Source: CAZUZD01 sp964624465 (GTDB lineage Bacteria > Planctomycetota > Planctomycetia > Isosphaerales > Isosphaeraceae). From it: DNA of 16,597 nt. The DNA lies in NCBI GenBank assembly GCA_964624465.1, contig CAZUZD010000119.1, forward strand, positions 1-16,597. The letters run 5' to 3'. The position numbers were made by a program, and so were the translations under genes. Below are positions 1 through 7,640 of this stretch, one piece after another (positions within the stretch are counted from its first letter, which is position 1; every line of letters begins with the position of its first letter). The notes beneath the pieces are model-generated. The model was not told where the DNA came from and ran no database searches. It was given only the letters and a program-made list of their open reading frames with translations.

Positions 1-784
1 GCTCGGCGTCCTCGCGGAGCAGGGCGGCCAGCCTGGACAGGATCGCCTTGCGCTCGTGGATCGAGCGGTCGTGCCACGGCCCCTGGGCGGCGCGGGCGGT
101 GTCGACGGCCAGGACGACCTCGGCCGCACCACCGGCCGAAACCGTGAAGCGCACGTCCGACCGGTCGCGGGGTGCGAGGTGCGCGAACCCGCGCGACAGC
201 CCGGCGTCGTCGAATTCCCGGGGCGGCGTCGCGCGCAGCTCCTCCAGGATGTGGCTCGTGGACCGGAACGGAGCGACCCGATCCTGCAGGTAGAACCGGG
301 TGATCGCCCCATGCAGCGGATCATCGTCGCCGAGGGCCTCCTCGGCCAGCTCGACGGCGAAGCCGTGCTGATAGGCGTCCAGCGCCGTCGATCGCACGCA
401 GGCCCGCAGGTACAGGCCGGCCAGGACGACCGTGTCGACACCCCGGGCGCGCAGGGCGCTGGCCAGCGCCGGGTCGGCGAAGCCGCTGAAGTGGGTCTTG
501 TGGACGACCGTCTCACCTGGCCGGGGCCGGAGCCGCTCCGGCGGCAGGTGCCCGACCGTGCCGGAGATGCAGCGCTGAATTCCCGACGTACGCCAGTGCG
601 GCATCGCCCGCTCGGGGTCGGTCACAGTTGTCCAGACGTGGACGACCGGCTGGCCCGCCGCGCGAAAGCCCTCCAGGAGTCGTTCCAGGCGGGCGCAGAG
701 CTCCTGGCGGTGGGGCCGCAGGCCGAGCACCTGGAGGTAATCCTCCTGCACGTCGACCAGCAGCAGGGCCCTGGAACGGCTCAC
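1..784 (-). CDS. Isochorismatase-fold hydrolase fused to aldehyde dehydrogenase (partial, C-terminus beyond the window)
   Basis: The first 261 residues are visible, from a GTG start (784-782) that overlaps the stop of the upstream dehydrogenase as GTGA. Residues about 5-170 are an isochorismatase/nicotinamidase-type cysteine hydrolase. The triad is recognisable: Asp11 in LLLVDVQEDY, Lys96 in VVHKTHFSGF and Cys129 in GLYLRACVRSTALDAY. This family hydrolyses amide, carbamoyl or vinyl-ether bonds in small cytosolic metabolites. After a linker, residues about 211-261 match the start of an aldehyde dehydrogenase (AVDTARAAQGPW followed by ERKAILSRLAALLRE). The NAD-binding and catalytic parts would lie left of the window. 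A full-length fusion would be about 650-700 residues (inference). The overlap implies translational coupling with the dehydrogenase. The substrate is unknown. The hydrolase call is strong; the aldehyde dehydrogenase call rests on about 50 residues. Confidence 0.82.
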   Translation of the reverse strand, partial: MSRSRALLLVDVQEDYLQVLGLRPHRQELCARLERLLEGFRAAGQPVVHVWTTVTDPERAMPHWRTSGIQRCISGTVGHLPPERLRPRPGETVVHKTHFSGFADPALASALRARGVDTVVLAGLYLRACVRSTALDAYQHGFAVELAEEALGDDDPLHGAITRFYLQDRVAPFRSTSHILEELRATPPREFDDAGLSRGFAHLAPRDRSDVRFTVSAGGAAEVVLAVDTARAAQGPWHDRSIHERKAILSRLAALLREDAE

Positions 785-1908
785 TCGCGGTCGCCCGACT
801 GGCCGGCGATCAGGCCGACCGCGGCTGCGATCTGCCGGGCCATCTCCTGGGTCCCGATCGGGGTGCAGCCCGGCTCGGCCAGGTCGTCGGTCCGGAGCCC
901 CTGACCCCAGACCTGCTCGATCGCCGCCTCGACCCAGGCCGCCTCGCGGGCGAGTCCGAAGGTGGTCCGCAGCATCATGGCCAGCGAAAGGATCTGGCCG
1001 ACCGGGTTGGCGCGGTCGGTTCCCGCCAGGTCGTGGGCGGCGCCATGGTTGGTCTGGTACACGGCGGCCCCGTCGGTCGAGAAGCTCGCTCCGTAGCAGA
1101 GGCCGCGGGAACCCAGCAGCACGCCACCGACATCGGCCAGGATGTCGCCGAAGAGGTTGGGCGTCACGATCACGTCGAAGCGCCGGGGCTCCTGGACCAG
1201 CAGGAAGACGGCCAGATCGACGTCCAGCTCCTGCAGCTCCAGCCGGTGCTGCTGCGCGGTCGCGCGGGCGATCTCGAGCCAGAGCCGGCTGATGGTGGGC
1301 ACGCCGTTGGACTTGGTCACCACCGCCAGGTGGCCACGACGGCCGGCGGCCAGCCGGGCGGCGTCCTGCACGATCCGCTCGACCTGCGAGGCGCTGTAGC
1401 TGAACTGCTGCGAGGCGACCCGCTCCCCCGCGGCGCTGTGCGCGTCGTGCCACTGTCCCTGGTAGACCCCGCCCAGGTTCTCGCGGACGATCAGAATGTC
1501 GACCCCGGCCAGGTACTCGGGCTTGATCCGGCGACTACCCAGCGGGACCCGCGAGGGGACCAGCGGGTTCCACTTGGTGTACAGGCCGAACTCGCGACGG
1601 GATTCGTACACGAAGCGGTCGCCTCCCGCTCCGGCGAGGATGGCGCCCCGCTGCGCGAACACGCCGCGGCAAAAGTCGATCACCGCCCGACTGAGCGGCC
1701 CCCCCGACTCGCGGATTGCCTGATCGCCGATGGCCCCGCCGAACTGGACCGCGAACCGGACCCGCTCGGAACCGTCCTCGACCGCCTTCAGCACGGTCAG
1801 AGCGGCAGTGATCAACTCTGGCCCGCTGCCTTCACCGGGAAGGACCCCGAGGACCAGGGGTGTTCGCTCCGCGATCGTTCGGGCAGCATTCAAGAGTGTG
1901 GACGTCAT
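781..1908 (-). CDS. Isocitrate/isopropylmalate-type NAD(P)-dependent decarboxylating dehydrogenase
   Basis: This 375-residue protein has the normal length for the beta-decarboxylating dehydrogenase family (LeuB, Icd, homoisocitrate and tartrate dehydrogenases), which oxidises 2-hydroxy diacids and usually releases CO2. Visible signatures are GVLPGEGSGPE near residue 21, VRENLGGVYQG at 141-151 with the catalytic-type Tyr149, VVTKSN with the catalytic-type Lys, PNLFGDILAD with the metal-binding aspartates, and HGAAHDLAG followed by NPVGQILS near the C-terminus. The substrate-binding stretch is unusual: where LeuB has an N-L-R-P motif, this protein reads KWNP (residues 112-115), so the Arg is an Asn. 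That argues against ordinary leucine biosynthesis and for a different hydroxyacid. The ATG at 1908 has no clear Shine-Dalgarno. The gene is first in a two-gene minus-strand operon with the hydrolase fusion. Family assignment is firm; the exact substrate is unknown. Confidence 0.88.
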   Translation of the reverse strand: MTSTLLNAARTIAERTPLVLGVLPGEGSGPELITAALTVLKAVEDGSERVRFAVQFGGAIGDQAIRESGGPLSRAVIDFCRGVFAQRGAILAGAGGDRFVYESRREFGLYTKWNPLVPSRVPLGSRRIKPEYLAGVDILIVRENLGGVYQGQWHDAHSAAGERVASQQFSYSASQVERIVQDAARLAAGRRGHLAVVTKSNGVPTISRLWLEIARATAQQHRLELQELDVDLAVFLLVQEPRRFDVIVTPNLFGDILADVGGVLLGSRGLCYGASFSTDGAAVYQTNHGAAHDLAGTDRANPVGQILSLAMMLRTTFGLAREAAWVEAAIEQVWGQGLRTDDLAEPGCTPIGTQEMARQIAAAVGLIAGQSGDRE

Positions 1909-2451
1909 GGCTTGGTGGGGGGCAGGTGTTTGAATCAGGATCGGGCGAGGAGCAGTTCGAAAGGATTGATTGTGGCAGATGATTTTTATGATGAAAAAGT
2001 CGAGCCAGATTTACGATCCTTAACTCGATTCGGGGCTTTATTGTTAGCTTTTGCGAATATCCGGGTCAAGGAGGTGGCCGTGCCCCGAGAGTTGTTCGCG
2101 GCGATCCTGGATCGGATCGGTCGGCTGCCAGCCTGCCCACAGGGCGTACGATGGTGATTCTGCGACGGCTGGGGTGGTTTCGTGAGGTTCAGGAGTTGAG
2201 CGGGTGCGCCCAGGAGACGCCAGGCTGAGGGGAGAATTCTTGAGGCGCAGTAAAGCTCGCACCATCAGTGAGAATCCCAGGAGCCTTGATCGAGCCAATC
2301 CGGTTTGCTCGAATCCTCCTCAGATGACCGGTTCGGTGACACCGGGGTGATCGGCTGGCGTGAGAACCTCCATCGTTCCGGTGGGGCCAGCACCCGTCTA
2401 CGCTCGGCCAGTCAGCAGCTCAGAGCCCGGCGGATCCGGAACGTACAGTCT
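1909..2451. other. Divergent intergenic region (543 bp)
   Basis: This lies between the minus-strand dehydrogenase and the plus-strand methyltransferase pseudogene and should hold both promoters. The part at about 1965-2060 is clearly AT-richer than its surroundings, and a minus-strand promoter for the dehydrogenase is likely there, but I cannot fix the boxes. A plus-strand AAGGAGG (2068-2074) sits 5 bases before a GTG at 2080 that opens a 25-codon frame ending at 2157. I recognise no family in it, and it may be a remnant or chance. A small inverted repeat (CGATCC/GGATCG, 2102-2119) lies inside that frame. I see nothing else. Confidence 0.4.
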
Positions 2452-3120
2452 ATGGATGAGAACCGTCGAAGAATCTGGGAGGCTCGCTGGTCGCACGCGG
2501 ATTTTTCCCCCGCGTGGGCAGGCCCCGGAGTCCCCGCCGAGTTGGTCGAGGCGATCGAGACGACGTGGTTGCCTGCCCCGGGTCGGGTGCTCGATGTCGG
2601 CTGCGGCACGGGGGAACTCATCGCTTGGTTCCAGCAGCGTGGCTCCGAGAGCCTCGGCATCGATGTCGCCCCTACCGCAATCTCGAAAGCACGTGCGCGG
2701 CATGGCGGGCTACGGTTCGAAGCGATCGACATCTGCGACCAGACGCCGCCGGGAGGACCGTTCGACATCCTCGTCGACCGAGGCTGCCTTCACGGGATTC
2801 CAAAATCACTGACATCACACTAAGCGAGAAACGTCGCGGCACTGAGCCACGAACATACGCGGATGCTGGTGTTCATGCGAATTTATCGCGGACCGGTGTA
2901 GGTGAGACGACTCCCTCCCTCGGGCCGCATCGAACGGTGGCTCCACCGTCGCATGGTCGCCAGGATCTTCCGCGGCGAGTTCACGATCGAACACGTCGGT
3001 TCGACCGACCTGCGCGGACCGATCGCGACCGGGGAGATGCCCGGCGTGGGCTACCATCTCGTGCGTCCGTCACTTTCCGAACCTGTCCGCACGTCCGATC
3101 AATCGAGCTCGGTCCCATGA
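2452..3120 (+). pseudogene. Class I SAM-dependent methyltransferase (thiopurine-methyltransferase-like), broken by two in-frame stops
   Basis: From the ATG at 2452 the frame gives a Rossmann methyltransferase. Motif I (VLDVGCGTGE, about residues 47-56) is intact, followed by GIDVAPTAISKA and DILVDRGCLHGIPKSL. The frame meets TAA at 2821-2823 (codon 124) and TAG at 2899-2901 (codon 150). Between and beyond these stops the same frame keeps family-like sequence: RNVAALSHEHTRMLVFMRIY, then a C-terminal strand ending FTIEHVGSTDL and PGVGYHLVRP, with a normal stop at 3118-3120. One frame with no shift, 222 codons in total, fits a gene damaged by point nonsense mutations. The first stop needs a single base change to give Tyr (HYARNVAAL). 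The true stop overlaps the next start as ATGA, so the two were once coupled. The 123-residue product still has motif I but lacks about half the fold and is probably inactive. The original methyl acceptor is unknown. Confidence 0.78.
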
Positions 3121-4661
3121 CGCCGCGATTCATGTACGTGCCGGTCGATTCGCTGCCGCCGCTGGCCTGGTGCACCCGCGTCCGCGCCGGCCCTGGCGTG
3201 GCCACCGTCTTCCACGGCAGAAGCGTGGAAACAGCGCCGGAGTTCTTCGCCGAGGCCGCCTGGAACGGCGGGTTCACCGGCCCGGGCCTGCGGGCCGCCA
3301 CGGTCGTATGCGGCACCGGCGCGACGTGTGACGCCGGGCGGTTCACGTTCCATGCGAGCACGGATGGCCAGTCTCCGCTGTTCAGCGTGCGGATGCGGGA
3401 CGTGATGCACATTTCCAACTCGCCCGGCTTCGCACTGGCCGCCGCGGGACAACGTCCCGACCCACTCTATCCCTTCTATTATCATGGTCTGGTGCGGATC
3501 TACCGGGGCGGGTTTCGCGGTGCGAATGGGTTCCTGCCGACGGCAGCGCCTGGCGTGTGGCTTGGTGTCCATTTTCACGCCGTGCTCCGGATCGGGACCG
3601 ATCTGGCCGTGACGGTCGAGCTACCCGAACCTGGCGATGAGCCCCGAACGTGGGAGGCCTACAAGCTCTTGGTAGACCGGGGGGTGCGCGATGTCATCGC
3701 GAACGCCTGTGATGGCTCGCGGCGTCTGCACTACCGCCCGCTCGCACAGATCTCGCGGGGCTACGACAGCGCCGCCACGGCAGCATTGGCCGCGGAGGCC
3801 GGCTGCCAGGAGGCCGTCACGATCCATGACAGCCGCGCCGACGACCCGGGCCGGGACGGCGGGGAGGGGATCGCTCGTGTCCTCGGCATGGGATGCCGGG
3901 TCATCGACCGCTGGGGCCATGTACAACGTCAGGATCCGGTGGAAGCGGAGTTCGCATTTCCGAGCGTCGGAGCGATTCCGGCCTGGTCCGAGCTCGAGCG
4001 CGACCTGGCGGGCCGTCTCGTGGTGTCGGGCACGCACGGCGATTTCGTCTGGGAGCTCACCCGGAAGCAGCCACTGTCAGATGAACTCGAACGGCCGTCA
4101 GAGACCTTGATTTCCGGACTCAGCGGGCTGGAGTTCCGCCTCCGAACCGGGTACCTCCCGCTGGCCCCCGCCACGATCGGGATGCGTCACAGCCAGGCGA
4201 TCGTAGCCATCGGCCGCTCGCCGGAGCTGCGGCACTGGTCCGTGGGGGGAGCCTACGACCGGCCGATCCCCCGCCGGATCGTCGAGGAGTGCGGAGTGCC
4301 GCGGTCGTCCTTCGGAATGACGAAGTTCGCAGGAGGGTTCGCGCAGTTTTATCGCCCGGCAGATTTTTCTCCCGCGGGCCTACGGGAGTATGATTCATTC
4401 CGCGCACTCAGCCATGCCACCCTCCCGGCCGACAGGCTGCTGGCGACCAGGCTCATGTGTACCGGCGAACAGGCCGCGTGGCACTGCCTGCATGGGGGGC
4501 GAAGACGCTCCGCAATCGCGTTGAGATTTCCCTGGCAGCCGGTGGCCCTCACGGTGGAACGGCATACTGTCCCCTGGCGATTCCGGTTTCTGTTTCAATG
4601 GGCCTGCGAGTCCCTGGCATCTCGGTACCAGCTGCCCGATGTGGACGGTCGTGTTGCATGA
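3117..4661 (+). CDS. Asparagine-synthetase-like PP-loop ATPase domain protein, no catalytic glutaminase
   Basis: This 514-residue protein starts at an ATG overlapping the methyltransferase stop (ATGA). A PP-loop-like motif, SRGYDS (residues 213-218), is followed by AATAALAAEAG and VTIHDSRADDPG, as in the ATP-pyrophosphatase domain of asparagine synthetase B and beta-lactam synthetase. A later SGTHGDFVW matches the second conserved glycine/aspartate loop. These domains adenylate a carboxylate so that an amine can form an amide. The N-terminal 200 residues resemble the fold of the AsnB glutaminase domain (for example HISNSPGFALAAAG near 98-110), but there is no N-terminal catalytic Cys: the protein starts MTPRF. 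It may use ammonia or an amine substrate directly (inference). The first Gly of the usual SGGxDS is Arg. Neighbouring methyltransferase and dioxygenase genes suggest natural-product or surface-polysaccharide tailoring. The superfamily call is good; the reaction is unproven. Confidence 0.72.
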   Translation: MTPRFMYVPVDSLPPLAWCTRVRAGPGVATVFHGRSVETAPEFFAEAAWNGGFTGPGLRAATVVCGTGATCDAGRFTFHASTDGQSPLFSVRMRDVMHISNSPGFALAAAGQRPDPLYPFYYHGLVRIYRGGFRGANGFLPTAAPGVWLGVHFHAVLRIGTDLAVTVELPEPGDEPRTWEAYKLLVDRGVRDVIANACDGSRRLHYRPLAQISRGYDSAATAALAAEAGCQEAVTIHDSRADDPGRDGGEGIARVLGMGCRVIDRWGHVQRQDPVEAEFAFPSVGAIPAWSELERDLAGRLVVSGTHGDFVWELTRKQPLSDELERPSETLISGLSGLEFRLRTGYLPLAPATIGMRHSQAIVAIGRSPELRHWSVGGAYDRPIPRRIVEECGVPRSSFGMTKFAGGFAQFYRPADFSPAGLREYDSFRALSHATLPADRLLATRLMCTGEQAAWHCLHGGRRRSAIALRFPWQPVALTVERHTVPWRFRFLFQWACESLASRYQLPDVDGRVA

Positions 4662-4693
4662 ACTCTCTCGACGACACCATTCCGGACCGGTAG
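4658..4693 (+). pseudogene. Severed 5' end of a gene, probably the dioxygenase, cut by the IS66 element
   Basis: An ATG at 4658 overlaps the PP-loop gene stop as ATGA, the same arrangement seen one gene upstream. The frame reads MNSLDDTIPDR and ends at a TAG created by the first bases of the IS end (4690 onward). On the far side of the element, the dioxygenase frame is open upstream of its TTG start and reads SDERSSV from 6203. The small shared CGGA at both junctions (4683-4686 and 6204-6207) lies in the same codon phase. Removing the element there joins the two parts in frame. The joining is inference; the overlap and the shared phase are seen directly. Confidence 0.45.
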
Positions 4694-4707
4694 GCGTTCA
4701 CGGCCTG
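4690..4707 (+). repeat. IS66 terminal inverted repeat, left end
   Basis: Reads GTAGGCGTTCACGGCCTG. It matches the right end in inverted orientation, with mismatches at the fifth and fifteenth bases. The similarity continues loosely inward to a shared GGGACT. Confidence 0.8.
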
Positions 4708-4738
4708 TCCCGGGGACTCTGACCGCATGGGCCATCGC

Positions 4739-6160
4739 TCAGGCCAGCGGGGAGGGTATCGGCCGACCGCTCCGGTTCGCCTCGAAGGATGCGGTCAGGT
4801 AGGCCACCACGCTCCGCCCACCCAGACGGCACGTCTCTACCACCGAGAGCAACCGCTCCACGTACCGACTCCCCACACGGCTGGCTGTGCCCAGGCTCAG
4901 CTTCCGCCAGATGACGCCGTGCCCAAGGCTCGCTCTGCCGGGTTGTTCTCCATCGCCACTCCCGCGACCGCCGCGAAGGTCCACAGATGCTGTTCGCTCT
5001 GCAGGAGCTTCCGGCACACCTTCGCCGTCCAGGCGCACCGGCACCCCACGCTCTCCCGGAGCAGCAGCCGGACTACCCTCTTGAGCCCCGAGACGTACGA
5101 CCGCACCGTCGTCCGGGCGATCGCCCCTTCGCCCAGACGCCGCCACCAGACGAAGACCCAGCCGGCCGGCTCCAACAACCGCCGGCCCATCGACTCGCCG
5201 CCCGATCCCCGATCGATCATCGCCTGCATGTCGCGACGCAGGTGTGCCCAGCACTGTTGACGCTTCAGGGCCCGGGTGTAGGTCGGGAACCGATCGGAGA
5301 TGATCACCTGGTCGCGGCCGGGGTTCTCGCCCAGCAGGGACTCCAGGGCCTCATGGCCCCGCGAGCGATGGATCCCGAAGGCGGTCGCCCTGGCGGTCAC
5401 CCCGACCCAGAGCCAGGCCTTCCGGCCGGCCTGACGCCAGCCGGTCTCGTCGACATGGACTGCCTCGGCCCGACGCACGACCTGCACGATCTCGGCCATC
5501 GGGTCGGCCAGGACCGAGCCGGCCTGGCGTTGGAGCTTGGCGATCTTGCCGGTGGAGATCGACAGGTCCAGCAGGTCGGCGCAGAGCCGCTGGACCTGGC
5601 GTTTGCTCAGGCGATAGACGCAGCTGAGCAGGCTGGCCCAGGCGTGCAGTCGCGGCCCGAAGGCTCCGCGTGGGACCTGGTCGGGGAGCCGGGCCCGGGT
5701 CGCGGCCCCGCACCCCGGGCAGGGGAGCCGGTGCAGCCGAGACTCGATGATCTCGGGTCGGATCTCGGGGAGTTCGGCGACCTGGTGGCGACGGGGTTCG
5801 GGATCGTGCCCATCGAGGGCGTGGCCGCAGCCGGAGCAGGCCGTGGGCCGGACCTCGAGGGAGCCGGTCAACCGCTCGACGGGGACCAGCTCCCGGGTGT
5901 GGCGTTTGGGGCCGCTCTGCCCACCCCGTCGTTTCCGGGAGGCAGGCCTGGGCGGCTGCCGTTTGACGTGGAGCGGCTCGGTGGAGGGCGGCCTGGAGGT
6001 GTCCGAGGAGTTCTGGTCCAGCCGAGCTTCGAGGGCAGCGATCCGCTGCTGGAAGCCTGGATCAGGGCGAGGATGGCCGCCTGGACGTCGGGAGGCGTCT
6101 TGGCCCAGAGCTCATCAGGCAGTGGTGGCTTGGCGGGCATGCCATCTGGCGTCATCGAAC
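4739..6160 (-). pseudogene. IS66-family transposase (TnpC), two frameshifts
   Basis: Translation probably began at the ATG at 6160 (MTPDGMPAKPPLPDELWAK). It shifts frame near 6050-6056, after ILALIQA, into QQRIAALEARLDQNSSDTS, the leucine-zipper and NSS linker typical of IS66. The middle frame carries a zinc-finger-like region (CSGCGHAL and CPGCGA) and the DDE catalytic core: VHVDETGWR, IISDRFPTY and ENNPAERAL. A second shift near 4918-4926 moves the end into VIWRKLSLGTASRVGSRYVE, which runs to the stop at 4739. Both shifts fit single-base deletions (or two-base insertions), and neither site is an obvious slippery heptamer. The longest unbroken piece (5871-4897) retains the DDE core but lacks the N-terminal zipper and the normal C-terminus, so activity is doubtful. 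Confidence 0.85.
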
Positions 6161-6183
6161 CCGGCCCAGGGCGCAAGTCCCTG

Positions 6184-6201
6184 CCGACCGTGAACGGCTA
6201 C
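6184..6201 (-). repeat. IS66 terminal inverted repeat, right end
   Basis: On the minus strand this reads GTAGCCGTTCACGGTCGG from 6201 inward, the partner of the left repeat. It defines the outer right edge of the element, 22 bases before the dioxygenase TTG start. Confidence 0.8.
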
Positions 6202-6223
6202 GTCGGATGAGAGGAGTTCGGTC

Positions 6224-7339
6224 TTGGATCCTCAGCAACTCGACAGGCGGTATCGCACCCTGGCTGACAGGCTCCAGGCTGGCAATCAGAAAGAGCTCGG
6301 GATCGAGGAAACGACGAAGCTGGCCCTGGCCTATCATCAGGTGAAATTCGACGCGGAGGACCGCTGGAGGCGATCGCTCTACAACGATTCGTTTGTCGAG
6401 TTGATTGAAGCCAACGGTCAGCTCACCCGGCCACCGATTCCGATGCAGGATGGGTGGGCCATCGATCGCTCGATGTCGCTGCCGTACCTCCACGAGATGC
6501 TGGCCGAGGCGGACTGGATCATCGCCGAACGCCGGTCCGCGCGCACCAGGAAGAGCTCGCGGTATCGCTCGTATTTCCAGAACATCTGGAGAGACCGGGA
6601 CGCCACCCGATTCCCCGCGTTCCTGAACTTCATCACCTCGAGCGATCTGCTGGCGGTGGTCTGCCACTACCTGCAGACCATCCCGGCGCTCTCCACCACC
6701 CTGCCGCCTGGCATCCGGCTTGTCGAGTCGAACGCCGCATTCGACGATCAGCCAGCGATCAACAAGGATAGCCAGCTCTTCCACACCGACTACTATTCCA
6801 GCCCCAACGTCTACGTGCTGGTGCTCTTGGCCGACACCACCTTCGAGCACGGCCCCTGGACCTTCTTGCCCCGCTCGACCTCGGACCGGGTCAAGCACGA
6901 GCTGGGGTACTGGAAGCGCGGCAAGGGGTACCGCTTGACCGATGAAGAAGTGGAGTCGGTGGCCGACCGGACCGACCTGATCGAATTCTCGGCGCCCCGG
7001 GGAACCGTGCTGTTCATCGACTCCTCGGCCTGCATGCACTTCGGCAGTCGCAACTCGGTCAAGCCCCGGTTCCAGTTGATGCTCGGTTACTCGGGCGTCT
7101 GTCGCACCGATTTCAGCGAGTTGATGATCAAGCCGAAGCGGTACCCGGTCCGGAGCAGCGACGCCTTGCTGCGCCAGTTGATCCTGGACCGCTACCGGCG
7201 CGCTCCTGGCCAGTCGAGCGAGCTCGATCCTGAAAAAGTCCGGCCCTTGATGCAACAGCTCGATGCCCTGGCCCAGCCCGGCGAACTTCGGCCGGCGACG
7301 CCGCCCCGCTGGTTCCAGAGGCTGCTCGGGAGGCGTTGA
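6224..7339 (+). CDS. Phytanoyl-CoA-dioxygenase-like Fe(II)/2-oxoglutarate oxygenase
   Basis: This 371-residue protein starts at TTG 6224, chosen because GAGGAG (6211-6216) lies 7 bases upstream. The iron facial triad is recognisable: His187 and Asp189 in LFHTDYYS, and the distal His272 in ACMHFGSRN. Arg276 or Arg282 (KPRFQLMLGY) is the likely 2-oxoglutarate ligand. The GPWTFLPRSTS segment after the first metal motif is typical of the phytanoyl-CoA dioxygenase group, which hydroxylates or otherwise oxidises small molecules using O2 and 2-oxoglutarate in the cytoplasm. The frame stays open upstream of the TTG to the IS boundary (SDERSSV), and the original start was probably ATG 4658, before the IS66 insertion. 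The current start may therefore be a makeshift. The catalytic core is complete. The substrate is unknown; by context it may be a product of the PP-loop enzyme or methyltransferase. Confidence 0.78.
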   Translation: MDPQQLDRRYRTLADRLQAGNQKELGIEETTKLALAYHQVKFDAEDRWRRSLYNDSFVELIEANGQLTRPPIPMQDGWAIDRSMSLPYLHEMLAEADWIIAERRSARTRKSSRYRSYFQNIWRDRDATRFPAFLNFITSSDLLAVVCHYLQTIPALSTTLPPGIRLVESNAAFDDQPAINKDSQLFHTDYYSSPNVYVLVLLADTTFEHGPWTFLPRSTSDRVKHELGYWKRGKGYRLTDEEVESVADRTDLIEFSAPRGTVLFIDSSACMHFGSRNSVKPRFQLMLGYSGVCRTDFSELMIKPKRYPVRSSDALLRQLILDRYRRAPGQSSELDPEKVRPLMQQLDALAQPGELRPATPPRWFQRLLGRR

Positions 7340-7367
7340 GACGGCCGCCGCGTCCGCGATCGTGAGG

Positions 7368-7384
7368 CCAGACCGCCGGTCTGG
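7368..7384 (+). terminator. Candidate terminator hairpin after the dioxygenase
   Basis: A perfect 7-bp stem (CCAGACC/GGTCTGG) with a 3-base loop lies about 30 bases after the dioxygenase stop. There is no T-run behind it, so factor-independent termination is uncertain. Confidence 0.35.
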
Positions 7385-7640
7385 ACCGACCTGCAGCGAA
7401 GGTCGGCCCGTCCTGACGCCAGGCTCTGGCCACACGCACACTCACCGACACCTCTCGCCGGACGGAGCCCAGCGCGCGGGTGTCGCCGAGTAGTCAGTCG
7501 GAGTCGGGCCCGCGTTCAGAGCTCAGCCCAGGGCAGACCAGCTTCTTGCGCAAGGTAGTGCGTCGCAGGCCCGGGCGGCGGGCCAAGGACGGACGATCTG
7601 GCCAAGCTCCAATCCGGTCGAGTACCGGACCTATTGGAGA

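Larger units (their letters stand above)
4690..6201 (-). mobile_element. IS66-family insertion sequence, about 1.5 kb, single-transposase type
   Basis: The element is bounded by imperfect terminal inverted repeats starting GTAGGCGTTCACGGCC (from 4690) and, read on the minus strand from 6201, GTAGCCGTTCACGGTC; 14 of the first 16 bases match. It contains only a TnpC-type transposase. There is no room for the accessory tnpA and tnpB of classical IS66, as in the ISBst12-type group. It sits between the PP-loop gene and the dioxygenase. No clean 8-bp target duplication remains: the flanks are CCGGACCG on the left and GTCGGATG on the right, sharing only an offset CGGA. Because the transposase is frameshifted twice, the copy is probably not autonomous. 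Confidence 0.85.

Noticed and set aside
56..2157. Plus-strand open frames across the left edge
   Set aside because: The minus strand carries clear hydrolase and dehydrogenase motifs over the same region; the plus frames show none.
2514..3116. An N-terminal extension of the PP-loop gene back to 2514
   Set aside because: This part is a shadow of the methyltransferase pseudogene in another frame. The ATGA overlap at 3117 is the natural start.
4918..6056. Programmed frameshifting in the IS66 transposase
   Set aside because: Neither junction has a clear slippery heptamer, and IS66-family TnpC is not known to need frameshifting. Mutation is simpler.
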